Source of the DNA: an uncultured Eubacteriales bacterium
GTDB lineage: Bacteria; Bacillota; Clostridia; Lachnospirales; Lachnospiraceae
NCBI GenBank assembly: GCA_900545175.1
Contig: UQYF01000053.1
Coordinates: 1 to 15,240 of the forward strand
DNA length: 15,240 nucleotides
Direction: 5' to 3'
Shown piece after piece: positions 8,717 through 15,187 of the stretch. Both the position numbers and the translations under genes were made by a program. The stretch's first letter is position 1. Each line of letters opens with the position of its first letter. The notes under the pieces are model-generated. The model saw only the letters and a program-made list of their open reading frames with translations, did no database searches and was not told the DNA's origin.

Positions 8717-9520
8717 ATGAAAAATATAAGAACAAAAAAAGTAAAACTATATATAATCCTGATAATTACATTATTGATAACCGGCTTTGTCATGGCATGC
8801 ACAGAGCGTCAGGCAGGTAAAGCTGCTACAGCAGATAAAAAGATTCGTGTAGCTGTTGTTGATACAGGTTTTTCTGATAAATCAATACCTGATGTCAGCA
8901 TTGCAGGCGGAAAGAATTATATTGTTGAGAGCATGGGAACAGATGACACATACGGACATGGGACTGCTGTCGCGTCAATTATTCTTGAAAATGTTCCGAA
9001 TGCAGAGCTGGTTGCCCTTGTGAGCAGTATATATGACCATGGAAAGCTTACGCAGGTGGATGCGGATACTTTTGCCAAGATAATTATGGATGCTGTCGAT
9101 GTATACGAATGTGATGTAATCAATGTGAGTGCCGGTTTTGCTGCCGATGTTGAGACTGTAAGGCAGGCAGTTGATTATGCCAAGGAAAAAGGTGTTGTGA
9201 TAGTGGCAGCGGCCGGGAATGATTATCAGGACAATCCTGATGCAAAATACTATCCGGCTGCTTATGAATCTGTGATTGCAGTAGGGTCGATGAATGAAAA
9301 TAAGACATTGATATCGGATTTTTCACAGAGAGGTGAATGGGTTGATATATACGAGTGCGGAGAGAACATTACTGTTAAAACTTTAAGTGGTAATGAAAGA
9401 ATAGTTTCCGGAACGTCATATTCGGCGGCTATAGTGACCGCTAGAGTATGTAAAATATTGGAAGAGAATTCTAACGCGGAGATGGATGATGTGATGAAGG
9501 CGATTGAAAGATTGGATTGA
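8717..9520 (+). CDS. Compact S8 (subtilisin-family) serine protease, predicted lipoprotein
   Basis: From the ATG at 8717 the product is 267 residues. Basic residues 1-10 and a hydrophobic stretch (11-26) lead to the lipobox-like VMAC with Cys28, so the protein is probably tethered to the outer face of the membrane. The catalytic set is complete: Asp49 in VVDTG, His81 in GHGTAVA, the oxyanion Asn168 in AAAGN and Ser234 in SGTSYSAA. Only about 14 residues separate Cys28 from the catalytic core, so there is no propeptide domain of the usual size. The frame is open further upstream to an ATG at 8687, but that codon lies inside the promoter and hairpin and would only add residues before the signal peptide. 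No good ribosome site precedes 8717 (AAGGA is only one base away). A terminator follows. The substrate is unknown; the adjacent giant surface protein is a candidate. Confidence 0.88.
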   Translation: MKNIRTKKVKLYIILIITLLITGFVMACTERQAGKAATADKKIRVAVVDTGFSDKSIPDVSIAGGKNYIVESMGTDDTYGHGTAVASIILENVPNAELVALVSSIYDHGKLTQVDADTFAKIIMDAVDVYECDVINVSAGFAADVETVRQAVDYAKEKGVVIVAAAGNDYQDNPDAKYYPAAYESVIAVGSMNENKTLISDFSQRGEWVDIYECGENITVKTLSGNERIVSGTSYSAAIVTARVCKILEENSNAEMDDVMKAIERLD

Positions 9521-9578
9521 TAATCTATTACTCCAACTAACAACAGTTGCACAAAACTAACTTTCATGATACTATACT

Positions 9579-9610
9579 AATGCCGAGCGTTTACGCATCG
9601 GCATTTTATT
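9579..9610 (+). terminator. Intrinsic terminator after the S8 protease gene
   Basis: AATGCCGA (9579-9586) pairs with TCGGCATT (9598-9605). An inner GCG/CGC pairing surrounds a TTTA loop, with one bulged A at 9597. The right arm runs into TTTTATT. It lies 58 bases after the stop codon and separates the protease gene from the ABC exporter operon. Confidence 0.75.
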
Positions 9611-9672
9611 GTGTGCAGATAGGCAGGTGCGAAAGTAAATATGATTATCGGATGATGTGCAATATAGTAAAA

Positions 9673-9701
9673 TTGCATAACGTCCGGATTAAAAATATAT
9701 A
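9673..9701 (+). promoter_or_regulatory. Possible promoter for the ABC exporter operon
   Basis: TTGCAT (9673-9678) is separated by 17 bases from TATATA (9696-9701). TATAGT (9698-9703) is an alternative -10 with a 19-base spacer. Both boxes match the consensus only partly. The position, between a terminator and the first gene of a two-gene operon, supports the call. The rest of 9611-9753 shows only the ribosome site AGGAGAGG near 9735-9742. Confidence 0.4.
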
Positions 9702-9753
9702 GTTTCGCAAACGCCTATGTATTAGAAAAAGAAAAGGAGAGGTTACATAGCAT

Positions 9754-11529
9754 ATGATGATGGACAAAAGGCTGATTAACACAGTCAGCGACAGTAAGAA
9801 ATATATTGCGGGTAATGTAGTATGCCAGTGGGTGTCACTTGCAGCTAATATAACTATGATGATGGCGGTGACACGACTGCTGATGCAGCTTTATAATAAG
9901 GAGAAGACAGATATTGCGTCAATTGCTGCCGTGATATTTGCTGCAGTTATTATTAGATTTGTATGTGCAAGACTGTCATCGAAGTTTAGTTATCTTTCTT
10001 CTAAGGCAGTTAAAAAGACACTTAGGGAGAAGATATATGAGAAGCTTTTGAGGATTGGACTTAGCTATAAAGAGAATGTTCAGACATCAGAGATTGTACA
10101 GGTAGCTGTAGAAGGCGTGGACCAGCTTGAGACATATTTTGGCGCATATCTTCCACAGTTTTTTTATGCTATGATTGCACCACTCACGCTTTTTGTGGTG
10201 CTTGTAAAAGTGAATGTACTGTCGGCGGTTGTGCTGCTTATCTGCGTTCCGCTTATTCCGGTGTCGATAGCGCTTGTGCAGACATGGGCAAAGAAGCTTT
10301 TATCTAAGTATTGGGGGCAGTACACAGCTCTCGGAGATACATTTCTTGAAAATCTGCAGGGACTTACAACACTTAAGGTGTACAGCGCAGACGCATATAA
10401 GCATGAGAAGATGAATGAGGAGTCTGAGAAATTTCGTAAGATTACAATGAAGGTGCTTACCATGCAGCTTAATTCCATAACGATAATGGATTTTATAGCA
10501 TATGGAGGTGCAGCATTTGGCATGATACTTGCGCTTAATCAGCTTGGTGCGGGAAAGGTTGACCTTGCAGGCTGTCTTCTCATAATTTTGCTTGCGGCGG
10601 ATTTCTTCCTTCCTATGAGACAGCTTGGTTCATTTTTCCATATTGCGATGAATGGAATGGCGGCAAGTGATAAGATTTTCAAGCTTCTTGAACTGCCTGA
10701 ACCGGGAAATGCAAATGCAGAAAATGTATATGCGGGTGAAAAAAATGTACACACTGGTGTTAAAAAATCATATGGTGACGGAGATATCGTCTGTAAAAAC
10801 CTTCGCTATTCATATGAAAAAGACAGAGAGATTCTTCATGGTATTGATGTGACATTTAAAAGAGATAATTTTACGGCGATAGTCGGTGAGTCGGGATGCG
10901 GAAAATCGACACTTTCAGCTATATTGATGGGAAGAAATAAGGGATACACAGGCTCGGTGCTTATCGGTGATACAGAGCTGTCGGATATTTCAGAGGACAG
11001 CCTTATGAAGAATATCACCTATATAAGCCACAACAGTTTTCTTTTTAAAGGCAGCGTAAGGGATAATCTTCTCATGGGAAGACCTGATGGGACAGATGAA
11101 GAGCTTTGGGATGCCCTAAAGAAGGTAAAGCTTGATGCATTTCTTAAAGAACAGAATGGACTTGATACCGCAGTCGGCGAGGCAGGGGGCAATTTTTCCG
11201 GTGGTCAGAGACAGAGATTGTCAATCGCGAGGGCACTGCTTCACGATACACCGGTATATATTTTTGATGAGGCTGCTTCTAACATTGACGTTGAGAGTGA
11301 GAATGACATTATGGAGTTGATAATGGAGCTTGCAAAGAAAAAAACTATAATACTCATATCTCATAGACTTGCAAATGTTAAGAATGCGGATTGTATCTAT
11401 GTGCTTCAAAAAGGCAATATTGCCGAGAGCGGCACGCATGAACAGTTGCTTGCACAAAAAGGTGAGCTTGCAAGATTGTGGAATGCACAGCAGAGCCTTG
11501 AAAATTTTGGGAAGGAGGCGCAGGTATAA
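9754..11529 (+). CDS. cydD: CydD-like ABC exporter subunit (fused permease and ATPase, 591 aa)
   Basis: The product is a half-transporter. Six likely membrane segments lie in residues about 18-40, 53-70, 136-152, 156-176, 242-261 and 271-288, followed by an ATPase domain. The ATPase shows Walker A GESGCGKST (378-386, Lys384), signature FSGGQ (481-485), Walker B ending in Asp505-Glu506 and His537 in SHR. In the membrane part the LPQ, PLIPVS, LENLQGLTTLKVY and FFLPMRQLGSFFH segments look like CydD, the subunit that with CydC exports cysteine and glutathione in E. coli. Walker B is followed by AASNID instead of the more usual PTS.LD. A polar linker (about 313-345) precedes the ATPase. The start has three successive ATGs behind AGGAGAGG. 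The stop overlaps the next gene's start by one base. The transporter type is firm; the CydD assignment and thiol substrate are family-based, and no cydAB genes are visible here. Confidence 0.85.
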   Translation: MMMDKRLINTVSDSKKYIAGNVVCQWVSLAANITMMMAVTRLLMQLYNKEKTDIASIAAVIFAAVIIRFVCARLSSKFSYLSSKAVKKTLREKIYEKLLRIGLSYKENVQTSEIVQVAVEGVDQLETYFGAYLPQFFYAMIAPLTLFVVLVKVNVLSAVVLLICVPLIPVSIALVQTWAKKLLSKYWGQYTALGDTFLENLQGLTTLKVYSADAYKHEKMNEESEKFRKITMKVLTMQLNSITIMDFIAYGGAAFGMILALNQLGAGKVDLAGCLLIILLAADFFLPMRQLGSFFHIAMNGMAASDKIFKLLELPEPGNANAENVYAGEKNVHTGVKKSYGDGDIVCKNLRYSYEKDREILHGIDVTFKRDNFTAIVGESGCGKSTLSAILMGRNKGYTGSVLIGDTELSDISEDSLMKNITYISHNSFLFKGSVRDNLLMGRPDGTDEELWDALKKVKLDAFLKEQNGLDTAVGEAGGNFSGGQRQRLSIARALLHDTPVYIFDEAASNIDVESENDIMELIMELAKKKTIILISHRLANVKNADCIYVLQKGNIAESGTHEQLLAQKGELARLWNAQQSLENFGKEAQV

Positions 11530-13307
11530 TGAGTCAGAGGAATGAAGTAAATGCCACAAAAACAGAGTACAATAATAAGAAAAATTCAAATAGTAATATA
11601 GAGACAGTCAGCCCGAAAAATAGCAAAGACAGCAACATTGAACCAAGAAGTATTAAAGCCAGAAGCGGATTTACAGTATGCATGAAACTTATCGGACTTG
11701 TAAAGCCTCTCACAGGCTTTATGGTGGGAGCTGTTACAATGGGACTTGCGGGACACTTATGTGCGTCATTTATAACGATATTTGCCGGATATGCACTTCT
11801 TTCATATCTTGGCTACAATAGACTGAATGTAGCAGTGATATTTACTTTTATGGTATTGTTTGCGCTTGTGAGAGCCGGACTTCGCTATGCTGAGCAGGGA
11901 TGCAATCATTTTATCGCATTTAAACTGTTAGCGCTTATAAGGGACAAGGTTTTTAGTGCGCTCAGACGCTTATGTCCTGCCAAGCTTGAGGGAAAAGACA
12001 GAGGTGATCTTATATCTGTTATAACATCGGATATTGAGCTTTTGGAGGTGTTCTATGCACACACGATATCACCTATATGTATAGCGTTTCTCTTCACAAT
12101 CATAATGTGCCTGTTTATAGGAAGCTTTCATCCGGTATTCGGTGTGATTGCATTGTGCGCGTATCTTGTGGTTGGAATAGCTATTCCTCTTATCATGAGC
12201 AGATTGAGCGGTGATGACGGAATGAAATTCCGTACTATGTCAGGACAGCTTAGCAGTTTTGTGTTGGAGAGTCTTCGCGGTCTCGATGAGATAATACAGT
12301 TCGGACAGGGAAAAGAGCGCACTGTGCAGATGAATGAGAGAAGTGATGCTCTCGCCGCAGATGAAAAGCGCATGAAGAACAATTCCGGAAGAAATACAGC
12401 TATGACAAACACAGTGATTTTAGTGTTTGACATGATAATGCTGTTTACGGCGGCATATTATTATAACCGTGGAATTGTCGGTTTTGACGGTGTGATTATT
12501 CCTGTGCTTGCACTTATGAGCTCCTTCGGTCCTTGTGTGGCACTTGCGGCACTTGGAAGCACATTGCAGAATACATTTGCAGCAGGAAACAGAGTGATTG
12601 ATATTTTAGAGGAAAGCCCACTTGTTGAGGATGTAGAAGGTGAGAAGGAGATTGGCTTTGATGGCGTAATGGCACAAAATGTTACATTTGCATACGATGG
12701 TGAGGATATATTGAAGAATTTTTCAGTGGAACTTCCTAAAAACAGTGTAGTAGGCATTGTCGGAAAGAGCGGAAGCGGAAAGTCTACTTTTCTTAAGCTT
12801 CTCATGCGTTTTTGGAAAGTTGATAATGGAAATATTAATATATCCGGGCGTGATATTGAGCACATCAACACAGATAATCTTAGAAGACTGGAGAGCTTTG
12901 TGACACAGGATACACATCTTTTTCACGATACAATAAGAAACAACATCCTTATTGCCAAGCTTGATGCAACGCAGGAAGAGCTTGAAGCGGCATGTAAAAA
13001 GGCTTCGGTGCATGATTTTATAATGAGTCTGCCAAAAGGCTATGACACACAGGTGGGAGAGCTTGGAGATACTCTTTCCGGTGGCGAAAGGCAGCGGATA
13101 GGACTTGCCAGGGCATTTTTACACGATGCACCGTTAATGCTCTTAGATGAGCCTACAAGCAATCTTGACAGTCTCAATGAAGCGGTTATTTTAAAAGCTC
13201 TCAATGATAGAAGACAGGATAAGACAATTGTGCTTGTATCACATAGGGAGTCGACTATGAGAATTGCAGACAGAGTGTACTCTGTTGAGAATGGAAGAAT
13301 GAGTTAG
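11529..13307 (+). CDS. cydC: CydC-like ABC exporter subunit (fused permease and ATPase, 592 aa)
   Basis: The start codon overlaps the preceding stop (TAATG), and AAGGAGG at 11512-11518 lies ten bases upstream, so the two subunits are co-translated and presumably form a heterodimer. Residues 1-48 are a hydrophilic Asn/Lys/Ser-rich extension. Membrane segments follow at about 60-96, 101-120, 180-198, 204-223, 294-313 and 321-342. The ATPase has Walker A GKSGSGKST (412-420, Lys418), signature LSGGE (516-520), Walker B Asp540-Glu541 followed by PTSNLD, and His572 in SHR. The segment LVRAGLRYAEQ..NHFIAFKLLALIRDKVF with GDLISVITSDIELLE strongly recalls CydC. The canonical ATP sites here contrast with the altered D-loop region of the partner. 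The exported substrate is probably a thiol such as cysteine or glutathione if the CydDC assignment holds. Confidence 0.85.
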   Translation: MSQRNEVNATKTEYNNKKNSNSNIETVSPKNSKDSNIEPRSIKARSGFTVCMKLIGLVKPLTGFMVGAVTMGLAGHLCASFITIFAGYALLSYLGYNRLNVAVIFTFMVLFALVRAGLRYAEQGCNHFIAFKLLALIRDKVFSALRRLCPAKLEGKDRGDLISVITSDIELLEVFYAHTISPICIAFLFTIIMCLFIGSFHPVFGVIALCAYLVVGIAIPLIMSRLSGDDGMKFRTMSGQLSSFVLESLRGLDEIIQFGQGKERTVQMNERSDALAADEKRMKNNSGRNTAMTNTVILVFDMIMLFTAAYYYNRGIVGFDGVIIPVLALMSSFGPCVALAALGSTLQNTFAAGNRVIDILEESPLVEDVEGEKEIGFDGVMAQNVTFAYDGEDILKNFSVELPKNSVVGIVGKSGSGKSTFLKLLMRFWKVDNGNINISGRDIEHINTDNLRRLESFVTQDTHLFHDTIRNNILIAKLDATQEELEAACKKASVHDFIMSLPKGYDTQVGELGDTLSGGERQRIGLARAFLHDAPLMLLDEPTSNLDSLNEAVILKALNDRRQDKTIVLVSHRESTMRIADRVYSVENGRMS

Positions 13308-13331
13308 TGTCAGGAATGCAGTTAGAAATAA

Positions 13332-13463
13332 GCTGTTGAACGCAGAATAAGCAATCCCCCGCTTCAAGTGTGTAGAGCACTAAGCGGTGGGTAAGGGGAT
13401 GCTTATGTCAGTGGGAGTTAAAAGCTCCCACTGACAGTTCGCAAAGCGACTGCGTTCATGAGC
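13332..13463 (+). ncRNA. Candidate structured RNA with a four-way junction
   Basis: A closing helix pairs TGAACGCAG (13337-13345) with CTGCGTTCA (13450-13458), extended by GCT (13332-13334) with AGC (13461-13463) after a 2x2 internal loop. Three arms fill the junction almost without spare bases. Arm A (13347-13406) pairs ATAAGC.ATCCCC with GGGGATGCTTAT, then CGCTT/AAGCG and AGTG/CACT. Arm B (13406-13436) is a perfect 12-bp stem, TGTCAGTGGGAG/CTCCCACTGACA. Arm C (13439-13449) is TCGC-AAA-GCGA. I do not recognise it as a known riboswitch or tRNA. It could be a small RNA, a regulatory leader of the gene at 13535, the 3' end of the transporter message, or a dispersed cruciform-forming repeat. Confidence 0.6.
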
Positions 13464-13471
13464 AAGTAGCG

Positions 13472-13504
13472 AAAGCGGATTGCAAATGTCCGCTTTATAT
13501 TTTA
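13472..13504 (+). terminator. Intrinsic terminator after the structured element
   Basis: AAAGCGGA (13472-13479) pairs perfectly with TCCGCTTT (13489-13496) over a nine-base loop and is followed by the T-rich ATATTTTA. It can end the ABC exporter transcript or a free-standing RNA from 13332. It lies 31 bases before the next start codon, so it could also act as an attenuator for that gene. Confidence 0.65.
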
Positions 13505-13534
13505 GTAATATGTTTAAACGGAGATACTATTTTG

Positions 13535-13891
13535 ATGGATAATAAAAAAGATATTGCTGCCAAGCGTGAAAATGAAAAAGCTATAGTATCACTTATGATA
13601 AATATGTATTGTAATAAGAAACATGGCACAAAAAATGAGCTCTGTGATTCATGTGCAGAGCTCGAAAGCTATGCCAGAAGCAGGAGTGATAAGTGTCCTT
13701 TCATGGAGAACAAGACCTTCTGCTCGAACTGTAAAGTACACTGCTATAAGCCTGAAATGCGTGAAAAAATACGTGAGGTTATGAGGTTTTCGGGACCGAG
13801 GATGATGCTTTATCATCCGTGTGCAGCCATGCACCATATGATATGCACATTGAAAGAAAAGAGAAAGCTTGAAAAACAGCACAAAAATTGA
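13535..13891 (+). CDS. YgbA-like, nitrous oxide-stimulated promoter family protein (118 aa)
   Basis: This is a small, soluble, cysteine-rich protein. From the ATG at 13535 it shows Cys37-x2-Cys40, Cys54, Cys63-x2-Cys66-x3-Cys70 and a conserved-looking block EKIREVMRFSGPRMM (77-91) followed by HPC (94-96). The Cys pattern plus 'R..VMR.SGPRM' is what I know from the YgbA / nitrous oxide-stimulated promoter family (Pfam PF11756), whose E. coli member is tied to the nitric oxide response. The cysteines suggest a bound metal or iron-sulfur cluster (inference). GGAG (13520-13523) lies 11 bases before this ATG and eight before a TTG at 13532, so a start one codon earlier is possible. It follows the CydDC-like genes in the same direction. 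No clear terminator is visible after it. Confidence 0.8.
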   Translation: MDNKKDIAAKRENEKAIVSLMINMYCNKKHGTKNELCDSCAELESYARSRSDKCPFMENKTFCSNCKVHCYKPEMREKIREVMRFSGPRMMLYHPCAAMHHMICTLKEKRKLEKQHKN

Positions 13892-14052
13892 GCAAGTCAC
13901 AGCCTGTACAGAATTAAATACATAAATTTATAAATGCTATTGCTAAACATGATACATTATGTTATCTTAATATAAAAGCATAGTTCTTATATTTCTGTAT
14001 AATCTGATTTTCATATTTAAGACATTCGTGCTTTTGAATCCCATATACGACA

Positions 14053-14091
14053 GCAGGAGCACGATGATAAGTGATATATAATGCTTCCTGC
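14053..14091 (+). promoter_or_regulatory. Hairpin just before the ribosome site of the rpn gene
   Basis: GCAGGAGCA (14053-14061) pairs with TGCTTCCTGC (14082-14091), nine base pairs with one bulged T and a 20-base AT-rich loop. It ends nine bases before the AGGAGG at 14101-14106. TATAAT occurs inside at 14077-14082 without a convincing -35. The hairpin could be a weak terminator, a translation control element or a promoter-region palindrome. The upstream stretch 13892-14052 is AT-rich, with another lone TATAAT at 13998-14003 and nothing else I can call. Confidence 0.4.
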
Positions 14092-14115
14092 AAACATGCG
14101 AGGAGGCATTAAAAA

Positions 14116-15150
14116 TTGAATAACGAAGAAGTAAAGCTTCAGTGGCATCCGGCATTCTGTGCTGCTGCGAGACTTGAGTTCAATGAAGACAGAGAGGTAC
14201 TTGAATTTTATTCAGAGTACAATCTAAGCAGAAAGCCGTTGCAGATAGATTTGCTTATAATTGAAAAAGGTAAAAATATCAGGCTGAAGAATCAGATAGG
14301 GCATATATTCAGGCAGAATAATATAATAGAATATAAAAGTCCGGGGGATTCTATGTCGATAGATGATTTTTACAAGACGATAGCTTATGCCTGTATGTAT
14401 AAGGCACTGGGCGAGCGTGTAAATGCAGTCTCAGGAAATGAGCTGACAATCTCCATGGTTCGTGAGTCATATCCTGTGAGTATGGCTGCCATGTTGAAAA
14501 ATCAGGGAATAGAAGTTGAAAAGATATATGATGGGATATACTATCTGAAGGATTTCTTTATTCCGACACAGATTGTTGTGACAAAAGAGTTGTCACCCAA
14601 GCTGCATAACAGCCTTAGAGTGCTCTCAAGAAATGCAGATAAAAAGGATATAGAGATATTTGTAAAGGATGTGGAAAGCTACATCGGGAAGAGTGAAAAA
14701 GCAGATGCGGATGCAGTGTTACAGGTGAGCATGTCGGCAAATTATGAGCTTTATGAGAAGGTAAGGAGGGAGAATACCGTGTGTGAAGCATTGAGAAGAC
14801 TTATGAAAGATGAGATTGAAGAAGCTTTGGATGCTGCAAAGCTGGAAGGAAGTAGAATAGGCCGTGATGAAGGTTGTGCAATAGGGCTTGAGGAAGGACG
14901 AGCAAGAGGACGAGAAGAGGGACGTGCGGAAGGACGAGCGGAAGGACGAGCGGAAGGAAGAGAAGAAGGACGAGAAGAAGGACGAGAAGAAGGACGCATG
15001 GAGGGAAGAATTCAGACACAGATGGAGACTACCATAGCGCTTGCAAAGATGGGCATGGCTCCTGAGAATATTGCGGTAGCTGTAAATGCGCACATAGAAC
15101 AGGTTCGTGGCTGGATAAATGCAGGTGAATGTGCTTCTGTCAGAAAATAA
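14116..15150 (+). CDS. Rpn-family PD-(D/E)XK nuclease (recombination-promoting nuclease / putative transposase), 344 aa
   Basis: The start is TTG at 14116, supported by a perfect AGGAGG at 14101-14106 nine bases upstream. The first in-frame ATG lies far inside the nuclease domain. Residues about 5-110 carry the nuclease core: Asp45 in LQIDLLI and Glu72-x-Lys74 in IIEYKS, matching the D...ExK motif, with Glu21 a possible further acidic residue. Residues about 110-220 fit the accessory region of the family. The C-terminal part (about 222-344) is helical and charged and contains a repeat of Gly-Arg-(Ala/Glu)-Glu (249-298). Related E. coli Rpn proteins are DNA endonucleases linked to recombination and phage defence. 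The nuclease residues look intact. A strong internal ribosome site suggests a second product from the 3' end of the gene. A probable IS end lies shortly after the stop. Confidence 0.82.
   Translation: MNNEEVKLQWHPAFCAAARLEFNEDREVLEFYSEYNLSRKPLQIDLLIIEKGKNIRLKNQIGHIFRQNNIIEYKSPGDSMSIDDFYKTIAYACMYKALGERVNAVSGNELTISMVRESYPVSMAAMLKNQGIEVEKIYDGIYYLKDFFIPTQIVVTKELSPKLHNSLRVLSRNADKKDIEIFVKDVESYIGKSEKADADAVLQVSMSANYELYEKVRRENTVCEALRRLMKDEIEEALDAAKLEGSRIGRDEGCAIGLEEGRARGREEGRAEGRAEGRAEGREEGREEGREEGRMEGRIQTQMETTIALAKMGMAPENIAVAVNAHIEQVRGWINAGECASVRK
14763..14781 (+). promoter_or_regulatory. Internal ribosome binding site and GTG start inside the rpn gene
   Basis: AAGGAGG at 14763-14769 is a full-length match to the anti-Shine-Dalgarno sequence. 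It lies exactly nine bases before GTG at 14779-14781, which is in the rpn reading frame (Val222). It is at least as strong as the ribosome site of the full-length protein. Confidence 0.6.
14779..15150 (+). CDS. Possible intragenic C-terminal Rpn protein (RpnS-like antitoxin), 123 aa
   Basis: Translation from the internal GTG would give residues 222-344 of the Rpn protein as a separate 123-residue polypeptide. It lacks the nuclease core and keeps the helical, charged C-terminus with the Gly-Arg-Glu-rich repeat. In E. coli, Rpn nucleases are reported to be neutralised by a short protein translated from the 3' part of the same gene, and this arrangement matches. No strong dedicated promoter is visible upstream; a GTTACA / TATGAG pair near 14718-14748 is poor. 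Expression may therefore depend on the full-length message. The alternative is that AAGGAGG is only a chance product of the Arg-Arg codons. Confidence 0.5.
   Translation: MCEALRRLMKDEIEEALDAAKLEGSRIGRDEGCAIGLEEGRARGREEGRAEGRAEGRAEGREEGREEGREEGRMEGRIQTQMETTIALAKMGMAPENIAVAVNAHIEQVRGWINAGECASVRK
14896..15009 (+). repeat. In-frame 12-bp tandem repeat within rpn
   Basis: Nine consecutive 12-base units begin with GGA and encode Gly-Arg-(Ala or Glu)-Glu with small variations. Two units are identical (GGACGAGCGGAA, with a third differing by one base), and two more are identical (GGACGAGAAGAA). One strand is almost pure purine. A unit gained or lost would keep the frame, so the C-terminal domain could vary in length by slippage. 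The block falls within both the full-length and the short Rpn products. Confidence 0.85.
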
Positions 15151-15187
15151 TTGAGCAGTAAGTAAAATAATAAACCGGTAATTCTTT

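Noticed and set aside
13332..13463. A tRNA or known riboswitch in the four-way fold
   Set aside because: Arm lengths do not fit a cloverleaf tRNA, there is no CCA-type end or T-loop, and no conserved core of a known riboswitch is recognisable.
14860..15009. CRISPR array
   Set aside because: The 12-bp units are contiguous, without spacers, and in frame with a coding sequence.
14719..15093. Antisense reading frames with Ser/Arg/Pro/Leu-rich repeats opposite the rpn repeat
   Set aside because: They are mirror images of the purine-rich 12-bp repeat, have biased composition, no ribosome site and no domain signal.
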